Shown: piece after piece, positions 40,659 to 49,696 of the stretch
How the letters are laid out: every line of letters begins with the position of its first letter
Position numbering within the stretch: the stretch's first letter is position 1
Source of the DNA: Pseudomonas laurentiana
GTDB taxonomy: Bacteria > Pseudomonadota > Gammaproteobacteria > Pseudomonadales > Pseudomonadaceae
Reading direction: 5' to 3'
DNA: 64,000 nucleotides
Assembly: GCF_014648275.1 (NCBI RefSeq)
Contig: NZ_BMQU01000003.1
Span: forward strand, 1 to 64,000
The notes under the pieces: model-generated
Told to the model about the DNA's origin: nothing
Databases searched by the model: none
The model's input: only the letters and a program-made list of their open reading frames with translations
Position numbers and translations under genes: made by a program

Positions 40659-41978
40659 ATGAACGGTTCTTTCAGAGGTGGCCGATTGGCGGCGGTCGCT
40701 GCGCTCACGTCCGGGGCGCTTCCTACATGGGCTGCGGATCAGCCGCCTGCGCTGAATAGCGGTGATACCGCCTTTGTGGCGACGTGCGCGTTGGTGGTGT
40801 TGTTGATGACCTTGCCTGGCCTTGCGTTGTTCTATGGCGGGTTGGCACGTAGCAAGAATGTGCTCTCGATTCTGATGCAAGTGTTTTCAGTCGCATCATT
40901 GATGTCAGTTCTGTTTGCGATTTACGGCTATTCCCTGACGTTCACCTCGGGTGGCGAATGGCAAGCGATCATCGGCGGGCTTGATAAACTGTTTCTCAAG
41001 GGCGTAGGCCCGGACTCACTTCAAGGCACCATTCCCGAGCTGTTGTACTTCCTGTTCATGCTCCTGTTCGCAGCCATTACCCCGGCCATCATCTGCGGCG
41101 GGTTCGCTGAGCGGATGAAGTTTTCGGCGGTCATGGTGTTCATGGCTATCTGGTTGACGATCAATTACCTCCCCATGGCGCATATGGCCTGGGGCGGTGG
41201 CTGGGTGTTCAACCTGGGGGTTCAGGACTTCGCCGGCGGTAACGTGGTGCACGTCAATGTCGGTATTGCGTCGCTGATCGGCGCCTTCCTGCTGGGGCGT
41301 CGTCGCGGCTACGGAACCTCGGCACTGGCGCCGCATAACATGACCATGACCATGACCGGTGGCTCAATGCTGTGGGTCGGCTGGCTGGGTTTCTGCGGCG
41401 GTTGTGCATTGGTGGCCAATGGTTTTGCCATGCTGGTGATGGTCAACACCATGCTCGCCAGCGCGGCCGGGGCATTGGCGTGGTTGTTCGTCGAGTGGAA
41501 GCATCGCGGCAAGCCCAGCATGTTGGGCGCGTTGTCCGGGGCGATTGCCGGCCTTGTCGCGATCACCCCGGCCTGCGGTTTCGTCGGCCCGATGGGTTCT
41601 ATCCTGCTGGGCTTCATCGTTGCGCCGATCTGCCTGTGGGCCGTGGAAAAACTCAAGCCGATCCTGGGGCTGGATGACGCATTCGATGTGTTTGGCGTGC
41701 ATGGTGTTGGCGGCATTGTCGGCGGTTTGCTGACCCCGGTGTTCGCCATGACCTCGCTGGGCGGGCTGGGTTTCAGTGGGGATCGCGGCGTGCTGGATCA
41801 GCTGTGGGTCAATGGCGGTGTCTTGGCGTTCAGCATTCTGTTCTCGGCGGTGTCGAGCTATATCGCCTTCAAGGTGGCCGCCGTGCTATGCCGTGGCCTT
41901 CGTGTCGACGAAGAGCATGAAGTAGACGGTCTGGACCTCTCTTCTCACGGCGAAGTGGGCTACAAGTACTCGAATTAA
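40659..41978 (+). CDS. amtB: ammonium transporter
   Basis: This 439-residue Amt protein has a short signal-like N-terminus, then about 11 membrane helices. Family motifs are visible: FYGGLARSKN near 55, DFAGGNVVHVNVG near 185 with the first pore His, and DVFGVHGVGG near 345 with the second. Where most Amt proteins have DFAGGTVVHI this one has Asn for Thr. GAGGAA precedes the ATG. It is co-transcribed with glnK, but in the order amtB then glnK, the reverse of the usual one. Confidence 0.93.
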   Translation: MNGSFRGGRLAAVAALTSGALPTWAADQPPALNSGDTAFVATCALVVLLMTLPGLALFYGGLARSKNVLSILMQVFSVASLMSVLFAIYGYSLTFTSGGEWQAIIGGLDKLFLKGVGPDSLQGTIPELLYFLFMLLFAAITPAIICGGFAERMKFSAVMVFMAIWLTINYLPMAHMAWGGGWVFNLGVQDFAGGNVVHVNVGIASLIGAFLLGRRRGYGTSALAPHNMTMTMTGGSMLWVGWLGFCGGCALVANGFAMLVMVNTMLASAAGALAWLFVEWKHRGKPSMLGALSGAIAGLVAITPACGFVGPMGSILLGFIVAPICLWAVEKLKPILGLDDAFDVFGVHGVGGIVGGLLTPVFAMTSLGGLGFSGDRGVLDQLWVNGGVLAFSILFSAVSSYIAFKVAAVLCRGLRVDEEHEVDGLDLSSHGEVGYKYSN

Positions 41979-41989
41979 GGAGCGCACTC

Positions 41990-42328
41990 ATGAAAGTGAT
42001 CACTGCGATCATCAGGCCTTTCAAGCTCGACGATGTACGTGAGGCCTTGGCTGAAGTGGGCGTGACAGGGCTGACGGTGACCGAGGTCAAGGGCTTCGGT
42101 CGGCAGAAGGGGCATTCCGAAATCTATCGGGGCGCTGAATACGTTGTCGACCTGATCCCCAAGATCAAGCTTGAAGCGATTGTCACCGATGCGCTGTGCG
42201 AGGCGGCGCTGGAGTCCATCATCAACGCTGCACGCACGGGCAAGATCGGTGATGGCAAGCTGTTTGTCACCGACGCGTCGGAGGTTGTCCGGATCCGCAC
42301 CGCCGAGGTGGGCGCCGACGCGGTCTGA
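41990..42328 (+). CDS. glnK: PII nitrogen regulatory protein
   Basis: This 112-residue PII protein is complete, with the uridylylated Tyr51 in the T-loop (GHSEIYRGAEYVVD) and the C-terminal signature KIGDGKLFVTD near 89. It plugs AmtB when nitrogen is plentiful. It lies 11 bp after amtB and is followed by a strong terminator. Confidence 0.95.
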   Translation: MKVITAIIRPFKLDDVREALAEVGVTGLTVTEVKGFGRQKGHSEIYRGAEYVVDLIPKIKLEAIVTDALCEAALESIINAARTGKIGDGKLFVTDASEVVRIRTAEVGADAV

Positions 42329-42344
42329 GTATCGAGGGTGGGCG

Positions 42345-42379
42345 AAAGGGGCGACCTGTGCATGCAGGTCGCCCCTTTG
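42345..42379 (+). terminator. terminator after amtB-glnK
   Basis: A 14-bp stem AAAGGGGCGACCTG / CAGGTCGCCCCTTT has a 6-nt loop. Its near-perfect symmetry could also work in the opposite direction. Confidence 0.85.
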
Positions 42380-42417
42380 CATCACGGTTGATGGTTGGTG
42401 TTTTTCAGGATGTTGTT

Positions 42418-42954
42418 ATGACCGCTCTACAGCGTCGCACCTTCGGGTTCACTGACATCCAGGTCCATGACGTCTACCTGGGCCTGGGTAGCAACCTGCG
42501 CAGGCAGTGGCATTTGAGTCAGGCGTGCATCGCGTTACGGACGTCACTGGGGCCATTGCGTTGTTCTTCGGTCTTTGAAAGCCGTGCGGTCGGGCTGTCG
42601 GCACCGCCATTTTTCAATATGGTCGTGCAGGCACAAACCAGCCGCTCCCTGGCCTCCCTGGTTGCTGAACTGAAGGCGCTGGAGGTGCGTTTCGGTCGCT
42701 GCCGGGAGACACCGGAACAGGTCAGCCTGGATATTGATCTGTTGATGTATGGCGATCAGGTCGGACAGTTCGGCGACCTTGAGTTGCCACGGCCGGAGAT
42801 TCTGGAGCAGGCCTTCGTGCTTAAACCCCTGGCCCAGCTTGCGCCAACCTCCCGGCATCCGCGCAATGGGCAGACGTTCAGCGAGCTGTGGAACGGCTTT
42901 GCGGTAAATGCCCCGCTGACGGCGGTTGAGTTGAGCTTGCCGTCGCTGGGTTGA
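42418..42954 (+). CDS. folK: HPPK (FolK-type pyrophosphokinase), paralog
   Basis: This 178-residue protein matches 2-amino-4-hydroxy-6-hydroxymethyldihydropteridine pyrophosphokinase: VYLGLGSNLRRQWHLSQA, then FNMVVQAQT, then SLDIDLLMYGD with the Mg-binding Asp pair, and RPEILEQAFVLKPLAQLAP. AGGA precedes the ATG at 42418. Its place inside the methylated-amine locus suggests a second copy that boosts tetrahydrofolate supply for one-carbon transfer. Confidence 0.88.
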   Translation: MTALQRRTFGFTDIQVHDVYLGLGSNLRRQWHLSQACIALRTSLGPLRCSSVFESRAVGLSAPPFFNMVVQAQTSRSLASLVAELKALEVRFGRCRETPEQVSLDIDLLMYGDQVGQFGDLELPRPEILEQAFVLKPLAQLAPTSRHPRNGQTFSELWNGFAVNAPLTAVELSLPSLG

Positions 42955-43060
42955 GGTAGCGGTGGTGGTGCAGGTGGTGCAGGTGGGTCAGCGGCTGCGC
43001 AGGGTCCACCGACATTTCTGCCGGTGGACCGCGTCTCTGGCAAGCGCTGGCGAGTTGGAC

Positions 43061-43915
43061 TCAGCTGAAGATAACGGTCTTGTCGCCGTTGATGAACACC
43101 CGATGTTGCAAGTGGTATTTCAGTGCTTTCGAGAGTGCGATGGTCTCGGTATCCCGGCCGATAGCCACCAACTGATCGGCCTGGTGGGCGTGGTCAACAC
43201 GCTGCACTTCCTGTTCGATGATCGGGCCTTCGTCGAGGTCGCTGGTCACGTAGTGGGCGGTGGCGCCGATCAGTTTAACGCCACGGGCGTAGGCCTGGTG
43301 GTAGGGTTTGGCGCCCTTGAAACCGGGCAGGAAGGAGTGGTGGATGTTGATTGCGCGGCCAGACAGCTTGCGGCAGAGGTCGTCAGAAAGAATTTGCATG
43401 TAGCGCGCAAGCACCACCAGATCGGTTCCAGTGTCCTCGAGGATTTTTATCAGTTCGGCTTCCTGCTGGGCCTTGTTGTCCTTGTTCACCGGCAGGTAGA
43501 CGAAGCGGATACCTTCGCGTTCGGCCATGTGCCGCAGGTCGAGGTGGTTGGAGACAACGGCGGTGATCTCCATGTCGAGCTCGCCTTTGTGATGACGGTA
43601 CAGTAGGTCCACGAGACAGTGGTCGAACTTGCTGACCATGATCAGTACTTTCGGCGGCTGGCTGGAGGAAAACAGTTCCCACTGCATATCCAGGGGGATG
43701 GCCACGTCAACGAACCCGCTGCGAACCCGGTCGATGTCGGGTTCGCAGCCGTCGTTGAAGCGGAATACTGCGCGCATGAAAAAGCGCGAGGTGACCTCGT
43801 CGTCGAATTGCGCGAGTTCGCTGATGTAGCACTGCTGGTTCGCAAGGAAGGTGGTGACGGCGGCGACGATACCCGAGCGTGCCGGGCAACTGATGTTCAA
43901 GACGAACTGGTTCAT
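43061..43915 (-). CDS. purU: formyltetrahydrofolate deformylase
   Basis: This 284-residue enzyme has an N-terminal ACT domain (about 1-80, FVLNISCPARSGIVAAVTTF). The formyltransferase-like domain follows with INIHHSFLPGFKGAKPYHQAY and the catalytic Asn-His-Asp set ending DLDEGPIIEQ. It hydrolyses 10-formyl-THF to formate and THF. The start is fixed at 43915 (MNQFVLN). It is the last gene of the dmm operon and recycles THF loaded by methyl groups. Confidence 0.92.
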   Translation of the reverse strand: MNQFVLNISCPARSGIVAAVTTFLANQQCYISELAQFDDEVTSRFFMRAVFRFNDGCEPDIDRVRSGFVDVAIPLDMQWELFSSSQPPKVLIMVSKFDHCLVDLLYRHHKGELDMEITAVVSNHLDLRHMAEREGIRFVYLPVNKDNKAQQEAELIKILEDTGTDLVVLARYMQILSDDLCRKLSGRAINIHHSFLPGFKGAKPYHQAYARGVKLIGATAHYVTSDLDEGPIIEQEVQRVDHAHQADQLVAIGRDTETIALSKALKYHLQHRVFINGDKTVIFS

Positions 43916-43985
43916 GGCGGGGTGATCCAATGAGGGGAATGGGTGACAGCACACGGGGCGCGCGAGTGCGGCCCCGTGTGTCGGG

Positions 43986-45116
43986 TTAGCCCTTGGCGGT
44001 ACGTTTTTTCTTTTCGGGGTCGTCGAACGGCATTTCATGGGCGATGGCGCTGGCTTCCAGGCTGCCTTTGACCCGCAGGGGTGTGCCATGCACGGCGCTG
44101 GCGGTGTCCATCCGGGCGATGGCCAGGGAGCGTTTTGTCAGGCGTGAGTACATGGGGCAGGTGATGACGCCGACCTGTTTGCCGTCCTGCCACAAGGTAT
44201 CCCCAGGTTCGGCGGCCAGTGGGGCGTCTATCAGTACGCCGAAGATCTTGAAGCGCTCCTGACCTTGCAGGCGGTAGTGCTCGTGGGCACCGCGAAAGTC
44301 CTGCTTGCCTGGTGATACGGTGAAGTCCAGGCCCAGCTCCCAGAGCGTGTCCCCGGCTTTTTCCTGCGCAAACGGGTACATCTCGGAGTTGTCATAGGGG
44401 AAGAACAGCAGATAGCTTTCGGTGCGCAGCCAGTCCAGGGCGAGGAACGCACAGGGGACGATGCCCAGGGCGCGGCCTTTCTCCAGAATGGTGTCCCAGA
44501 TCGAGGGGGCATCGGCGGCCTTGCAGAAAATTTCGTAGCCCCGCTCGCCGGTGTAGCCTGTGCGCGAGATCATCACCGGGTGGCCGAAGAGCGTGGTCTG
44601 GACATGGTGGAAGTAGGGCAGGTCGCGGATGCCCGGCACGTGTTCGGCAAGAAACTCCACGGCCAAGGGGCCTTGCAGCGAGAGGTCGTGGAGGTCGTCG
44701 TCGAACAGCACGGCGACCTGCCGGCCTGCCGCTTGGCGAACCAGCATCTCATGGCCGTTACCTGCCCCGTGCACGACCATGAAGGCGTTCGGGCCCGTGC
44801 GGTAGATCACGCAGTCATCGGCGAACTTTCCGTCTTCGTTGAGCATGCAGGCATACACCGACTTGCCCGGGTAGACCTTGCTGATATCCCGAGTGGTGGC
44901 GTAGCTGAGCAGGCTTTCGGCATGAGGCCCGACGTAGTGGACTTTTTTCAGCCCCGAGACATCCATCAGGCCCGCCTTGGTGCGGATCGCCTCGTGATGG
45001 TCGGCCAGGTCCGAGCTGTAGGTCCAGGCGGTGCCCATGCCGTTCCAGTCTTCGAGCGTGGAGCCCAGGGCCAGGTGTCGGTCGCGCAGTGCGCTGATGC
45101 GCCATGAATGAGCCAT
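43986..45116 (-). CDS. GcvT-like aminomethyltransferase of the dimethylamine operon
   Basis: This 376-residue GcvT/YgfZ-fold protein has a folate-binding region at about 45-260 (DVSGLKKVHYVGPHA...DDLHDLSLQGPLA...ISRTGYTGERGYEIF) and a C-terminal barrel (TCPMYSRLTKRSLA). It probably captures formaldehyde from N-demethylation as methylene-THF. The DMSP demethylase DmdA has the same fold, but the neighbours favour amines. It lies between the heme N-demethylase gene and purU. Confidence 0.85.
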   Translation of the reverse strand: MAHSWRISALRDRHLALGSTLEDWNGMGTAWTYSSDLADHHEAIRTKAGLMDVSGLKKVHYVGPHAESLLSYATTRDISKVYPGKSVYACMLNEDGKFADDCVIYRTGPNAFMVVHGAGNGHEMLVRQAAGRQVAVLFDDDLHDLSLQGPLAVEFLAEHVPGIRDLPYFHHVQTTLFGHPVMISRTGYTGERGYEIFCKAADAPSIWDTILEKGRALGIVPCAFLALDWLRTESYLLFFPYDNSEMYPFAQEKAGDTLWELGLDFTVSPGKQDFRGAHEHYRLQGQERFKIFGVLIDAPLAAEPGDTLWQDGKQVGVITCPMYSRLTKRSLAIARMDTASAVHGTPLRVKGSLEASAIAHEMPFDDPEKKKRTAKG

Positions 45117-45149
45117 TGATCGTTTCCTTATAACCGGTCGTTGAGAGAG

Positions 45150-46166
45150 TCAGGCGTGTGGGTCGAATTGGCTGAGCCATGCCAGCAGCGGCTGGCGGTA
45201 GCGGGTCATGCCCTTGTAGTCGGCGATGGGGTCGGGCAAGTCGCGCAGCACCCGATGCAGGCGCGTGGCCCAGACCGGGTTGGTGACGAGTTCGTTGAGG
45301 CTGATCAGGTAGGTGCGGATGCTGAACATCAGCCCGTTGCTGCGCGGCAGGCGCGCCATGAATTGCAGCTCGACCCGCAGATGCACCAGGGCGCCGGCGT
45401 TTTCTGCGGTGACGGTACTGCGGTCGTGGCCCCATTCGTGGAAGGTTTCCGGCGAGGTGTCCATGCGCGGATTGATCGTCAGTGTCCAGTTCAAGCGGCG
45501 TACCGGCTTGTCCACTTGAATGTTCAGCAGGTATTTCAGGGCCCGGTCAAACACGCCCAGTTCATGCGCCATGGGCACTGGGGTGTGCCATTGCTTGAAG
45601 CTCATGCCGGCGTCGAAGGCCAGTGACCAGTCCGCCGGGCTTGTGACCATGCCAGCATCCATGAACAGGTCGTTGTCGCGCTGGTCGAGCAGGGCGATAT
45701 CCCCCTGGACCTGGCGGGTAATGAACTCCAGTGGTTCGCAGGGCAGTGTGCCGGGATCACCAAAGGTGAAGTGCTGGTCGATACCCAGAACGTGGTTCCG
45801 CCAATGCCATTGGTCACCCGCGCGGGTGAGGCTGAACAGTGCCGGGTAGTCGTTGCTCAGGTGCTCCATGAACATCTGCAGCGCGTCCCACGACGCCGTC
45901 TGCATGTGTGGCATGACCAGATAGCGTCGCGGGTCTTGCTCCAAGACCCGCGCCCGCTCGGCCATCTCGGAGCGGTAGTGCTCGTCAATGTCGAACCAGT
46001 GCTCGAACACCGAGCCCGGATCGCGCGATGTGGCCGGCTCGATGTTGACCGAGTACCTGTACTGGTCTTCTGGAAATGGGAACGGAAAGCGTGCGATCGC
46101 GTGGGCACTGTTGCTGAAGGTGAAGTCGTCGCGATAGGTCTCGACGGGTTTGAGGATCAGGGTCAT
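45150..46166 (-). CDS. heme-dependent oxidative N-demethylase subunit (DUF3445)
   Basis: This 338-residue protein matches DUF3445/HODM-type subunits: RFPFPFPEDQYRYSVNIEPA, WFDIDEHYRSEMAERARVL, then ...VRRLNWTLTINPRMDTSPE and FSIRTYLISLNELV. It is the catalytic subunit of dimethylamine monooxygenase, oxidising dimethylamine to methylamine and formaldehyde. The start at 46166 (MTLILKPVETY) is the family-like one. The heme-binding His cannot be assigned by eye. Confidence 0.85.
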   Translation of the reverse strand: MTLILKPVETYRDDFTFSNSAHAIARFPFPFPEDQYRYSVNIEPATSRDPGSVFEHWFDIDEHYRSEMAERARVLEQDPRRYLVMPHMQTASWDALQMFMEHLSNDYPALFSLTRAGDQWHWRNHVLGIDQHFTFGDPGTLPCEPLEFITRQVQGDIALLDQRDNDLFMDAGMVTSPADWSLAFDAGMSFKQWHTPVPMAHELGVFDRALKYLLNIQVDKPVRRLNWTLTINPRMDTSPETFHEWGHDRSTVTAENAGALVHLRVELQFMARLPRSNGLMFSIRTYLISLNELVTNPVWATRLHRVLRDLPDPIADYKGMTRYRQPLLAWLSQFDPHA

Positions 46167-46186
46167 GGCCAGGCTCCAGGCAAAAG

Positions 46187-47125
46187 TCAGAGGTCGAGCA
46201 CCAGCGAGCTGCCGCAGCCGCGGGACACACACGGCATCAGGCGGTCAGCGCGCTCGTTAGCGGCAAGGAAGTGGTCGCGGTGGGTTACATCGCCCTTCAC
46301 GTAGCGGGTTACGCATTGCCCGCACACCCCGCCACGGCAGAGGTTGGGGATCTCGACAGCGTTGGCCTCCAGGGCTTCGAGCAGGCTTTGGTCAGCACCA
46401 ACCTCGATACGGCGCCCGCTCTGTGCCAATTCAACGCTGAACGGTAGGCCGGGTTCGGCGCTGCTGAAGGCTTCCCAGTGAATGCGTCCGTCCGGCCAGC
46501 CCAAGGCACTGGCTTGTTCCCGGACGCTGGCCAGCAGTCGCTGTGGCCCGCAGATGTACAGGTGGCTGCCCAGCGGTTGGTTGCTCAGGATCGGCGCCAG
46601 GTTCAGTGGTCGCTCCAGGCTGTCGTAGGCATGCAGCCTGTCGCCCAGGCGCTCGGCCAGCGGTTGCACATAGGCATCGGTGAGGCCGCTGCGATAGGCG
46701 TAGTGCAGCTCGAATGAGGCGCCTTCGCGCAACAGGTGCTCGCTGTAGGCCAGGAACGGCGTGATGCCGATACCCCCGGCGATCAGGATGTGATGGCGAC
46801 CCAGGGTGTGAATGGGGAACAGGTTGGCCGGGCGAGAGAGGTTCAGCACGTCACCCACCTTGAGGTTTTCGTGCAGGTACCTCGAGCCGCCGCGCGAGTG
46901 CTCCTGCAAGCGCACGGCAATGCGATAGGCCGTGCGGTCTGCCGGGGCGTTCAGCAGGGAATAGGCATTGCGCAGGGTGCGTTGTGCCAGCGGAATATGC
47001 ACCTGGACATGACTGCCCGCCGAGTAAGCGGGCAGGGCGGTGTCGACCGGTTCAAAGGTGATCTCGCGAATCACCGGGGTAATGTTGAGGGCGGCGTGTA
47101 CGCGTACCTGGATAACGTCGTTCAT
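46187..47125 (-). CDS. PDR/VanB-type oxidoreductase of dimethylamine monooxygenase
   Basis: This 312-residue reductase has a flavin domain (about 1-105, with RNAYSLLNAP), an NAD domain (HILIAGGIGITPFLAY near 112, YICGPQRLL near 192) and a C-terminal plant-type [2Fe-2S] domain with Cys ligands in CRGGVCGQCVT and a later Cys (LMPCVSRG). It passes electrons from NAD(P)H to the heme subunit. Its start overlaps the DmmA stop by 4 bp. Confidence 0.9.
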   Translation of the reverse strand: MNDVIQVRVHAALNITPVIREITFEPVDTALPAYSAGSHVQVHIPLAQRTLRNAYSLLNAPADRTAYRIAVRLQEHSRGGSRYLHENLKVGDVLNLSRPANLFPIHTLGRHHILIAGGIGITPFLAYSEHLLREGASFELHYAYRSGLTDAYVQPLAERLGDRLHAYDSLERPLNLAPILSNQPLGSHLYICGPQRLLASVREQASALGWPDGRIHWEAFSSAEPGLPFSVELAQSGRRIEVGADQSLLEALEANAVEIPNLCRGGVCGQCVTRYVKGDVTHRDHFLAANERADRLMPCVSRGCGSSLVLDL

Positions 47126-47670
47126 GCTGGCAGCCCCGAGTACGGTGCGTCTGCATTCCGGCAGACCCCCAGGTAGGCACCCAAGCGTCGTGAGAAATGC
47201 TCACGCACTTCCAGTGCCACAGCGCAGGCCGGGCATTTCACTGCGTCGGCCAGCGGGTGGCTGTGCACGTTGGCGCAATGCACGCAGTAAACAAGGCGTT
47301 GCATGGCGTCGGTTGGGCTGCACAGGCTGATTTCCTCGTTCGACAAACCGTGCGCGGTGGCCTGTGCATGGATCGTCCAGAGGAAGGCTTCGCTGCCAAG
47401 GACATGCAGCTGTACACCGACATGCAGGCCTGCAAACCACTGCGCCAGGACCTGCAGCAGGCGCTGCAGCGACGGGGTATCCGAGGCGCCCAGAACCAGG
47501 CTGTCGACCCGTGGGGTTTGCGCCAGGCGGCTGACCAGTGCCTGGGTGCGCGGCAGGTCACTGCCGTCGCTGATCACAAGGTGGCACCGGGCATCGGGAT
47601 TGATCGCCATGGGCGGGTAGTAAGGGACGCTTTTGAATGGAGCATGGGGGCTTGCCGTTGAGTTAGCCAT
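47122..47670 (-). CDS. dmmA: dimethylamine monooxygenase subunit DmmA-like
   Basis: This 182-residue protein has a C-terminal zinc-ribbon-like motif (CVHCANVHSHP...VKCPACAVALEVREHFSRRLGAYLG), typical of the small DmmA subunit. The N-terminal half (PHAPFKSVPYYPPMAI onward) resembles a flavin or NAD-domain remnant. It is the first gene of the minus-strand operon that continues with the reductase, the heme subunit, the GcvT-like gene and purU. Confidence 0.82.
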   Translation of the reverse strand: MANSTASPHAPFKSVPYYPPMAINPDARCHLVISDGSDLPRTQALVSRLAQTPRVDSLVLGASDTPSLQRLLQVLAQWFAGLHVGVQLHVLGSEAFLWTIHAQATAHGLSNEEISLCSPTDAMQRLVYCVHCANVHSHPLADAVKCPACAVALEVREHFSRRLGAYLGVCRNADAPYSGLPA

Positions 47671-47925
47671 GTGCGCTCTCTGCTGTGTGGATCACCCTGG
47701 CAAGCCTGAAGGACTGGCCAGGCGGGATAGGCTCATCAGTGGCAGGGTCAAGTCGTCAGGTTGCGTGCAACGCTTTGATGCAATCGAGGCCTTCAGGCCT
47801 TCTGTTGGTGCGCGCTGTATTGCCTCGGGCAGCGCCTGCGCCCTACGCGGACAGGGCAGGGCGTGCTTTCCTGTTGGTGGATATAGTTTCCTACAGGGAA
47901 TTACCTGGCAATTCGCTCATTGGGA

Positions 47926-47956
47926 GTACCTCTTAAGGGGTAGCGCAAAGAGGTAC
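47926..47956 (-). promoter_or_regulatory. inverted GTACCTCTT/AAGAGGTAC sites in the dmm promoter
   Basis: GTACCTCTT (47926-47934) and AAGAGGTAC (47948-47956) form a perfect 9-bp inverted repeat. A one-mismatch copy AAGGGGTA lies between them (47935-47942). The same 8-mer occurs three times upstream of tmm. The gap 47671-48017 otherwise shows nothing recognisable. Confidence 0.65.
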
Positions 47957-48017
47957 GGAACTTGCTCGTTGATTCACCCTGCAATGACGCCACTGTCGGC
48001 ATGCAGGAGGAGGGTCT

Positions 48018-49013
48018 TTGACGGATTGTCCAATGAGCGAGTACTCGGCTATCGACCAGAAGGCGTTGGCGTTACTGCAAACCGAATTGCTGTTTGCCAT
48101 GCTGGGGGAAGAGGACGTCAATCGGGTGCTCGAGGGCTTTGTTGCTCAGGTCTCCAACCTGCTTGTGGGTGCGAGCCTGCACCTCGACCTGCACATGCCG
48201 GCAGCACCTGAAGACGAACTGGCGGTCAGCGTTCACGTGCCCGGCCAAGAGGGGCATGGACGGCTGACGATGAGTGCTGCGAAGGTTGCTCCCGAGGGTG
48301 CGCGGACGCTGCTGCTGGAGCTTGCCCGCTTTATTGAGCGCGTATTGCAGCACGCGTTCAAAGGCTCCCAGCTATCGCCCAACAGCCGAGCAGTGCCGCA
48401 GTCGATGATTGCCCGGGAGTTGCACGATGGGGTCGCCCAGGAGCTGGCCTATTTGTCATTGCAGACCGCTCGGTTGCAGCGCCGTATTCAGCAGCCGGAC
48501 AAGGCGCTGGCTATCGTCGAGGTGCTCAAAGGCGGGCTGTCGAGGCTACAGCGGCAAGTCCGCGAGCTGATCAGTGAAGCGCGCTTGACCATGAACGGTA
48601 AAACCCTGCGCGAGTCTCTCGGTGAATCCGTCGAGGAGCTCTCACGGCGCAGCAGTATGGTGTTTCACCTGGATAATCGATTACCCGATGGCCTGTTGTC
48701 TGGCGACGTCGAGCTGCAACTGCTACAGATCGTTCGTGAGGCACTGGTCAACGCGCTGCGCCATGCGCGGGCGCGCAATGTCTGGATCAGCCTGGTCCGT
48801 GACACGGCTGCAGGGGTGTTGATGCAGGTCGAGGACGACGGCATCGGGCTGCAACCGGCTTCACGTGAAGTGGGGCATTTTGGCATTTCCATCATGCAGG
48901 AACGGGCGGCGCTGATCGGCGCCGGGTTTGAGGTCGGGGCACGCCAGGGTGGAGGTACGCGCCTGGCGCTGGTGCTCCCAGCGGACGGATTTTCCATGAG
49001 GAGTCACCCATGA
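48018..49013 (+). CDS. NarL-family sensor histidine kinase (soluble)
   Basis: This 331-residue kinase has no membrane helix. The N-terminal 115 residues are a GAF-like input region, and HisKA_3 has His136 in IARELHDGVAQELAYLSLQ. The ATPase domain follows with VREALVNALRHARA and EDDGIGLQ, then GFEVGARQGGGTRLALVLP. The start is TTG 48018, placed after AGGAGGAGGG. The stop overlaps the response-regulator start. Probably it senses a cytoplasmic signal tied to methylated amines. Confidence 0.9.
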   Translation: MTDCPMSEYSAIDQKALALLQTELLFAMLGEEDVNRVLEGFVAQVSNLLVGASLHLDLHMPAAPEDELAVSVHVPGQEGHGRLTMSAAKVAPEGARTLLLELARFIERVLQHAFKGSQLSPNSRAVPQSMIARELHDGVAQELAYLSLQTARLQRRIQQPDKALAIVEVLKGGLSRLQRQVRELISEARLTMNGKTLRESLGESVEELSRRSSMVFHLDNRLPDGLLSGDVELQLLQIVREALVNALRHARARNVWISLVRDTAAGVLMQVEDDGIGLQPASREVGHFGISIMQERAALIGAGFEVGARQGGGTRLALVLPADGFSMRSHP

Positions 49014-49696
49014 ATCACACATCGATCGTCTTGATTGATGACCATCCCTTGTTCCGCCGTGGGCTTTCGGAAATGTTCGCCGACAGTGGCGACCATGAAG
49101 TGGTCGGGCAGGCGGCGGAAGGGTTGCTGGGAATCGACCTGGTGCTGGGGCTCAAGCCCGATTGCGTCTTGCTCGACCTGCACATGCCAGGCATGACGGG
49201 TTTGCAAGTGCTTGAGGAATTGAACCGACTCAAGTGTGAGTGTCAGGTGATCGTGCTGACGGCCTCGCTTGACCGGGTGGAACTGGTCACCGCGTTACGC
49301 CTCGGGGCCCAGGGCTTCCTGCTCAAGGACACCGATCCCGAGGTGCTGCTCGACTATGTCCGCTGTTGTGGCCGAGGCTCGGCGGTGCTTAATGAGAGCT
49401 TGGTGGCATTGCTCGCTGATGCTCCCGGCGCGGCGGTCAGCGATGCGGCAAGCACCGCCCATGGCCAGTTCGCGGGCCTCACCGAGCGGGAGAAGCAAAC
49501 CCTCAACCTGCTTGCCCATGGTTTGAGCAACAAACTTATTGCCCGTGACCTGCGGATCAGCGAAGGGACGGTGAAGGTGTACGTCAAGAACCTGATGCGC
49601 AAGTTGCAGATGCGCTCGCGCCTTGAGTTGGCGGCCTGGGTTCACCAGAACTGTGCCACCCAGCTTGTCGGAGGGAGGACGAATGCCGTTCACTGA
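49010..49696 (+). CDS. NarL/LuxR-type response regulator
   Basis: This 228-residue regulator has a receiver domain with acidic pair IDDHP and phospho-acceptor Asp56 (CVLLDLHMPGMTG). The LuxR HTH at about 160-220 reads LTEREKQTLNLLAHGLSNKL. It overlaps the kinase gene by 4 bp and the PAS gene by 14 bp. It is the best candidate to bind the GAGGTA-type sites of the locus. Confidence 0.92.
   Translation: MNHTSIVLIDDHPLFRRGLSEMFADSGDHEVVGQAAEGLLGIDLVLGLKPDCVLLDLHMPGMTGLQVLEELNRLKCECQVIVLTASLDRVELVTALRLGAQGFLLKDTDPEVLLDYVRCCGRGSAVLNESLVALLADAPGAAVSDAASTAHGQFAGLTEREKQTLNLLAHGLSNKLIARDLRISEGTVKVYVKNLMRKLQMRSRLELAAWVHQNCATQLVGGRTNAVH

Noticed and set aside
43986-45116. DMSP demethylase DmdA
   Set aside because: Same fold, but the gene lies in an operon with dimethylamine monooxygenase subunits and purU, and no DMSP-linked neighbour is present.
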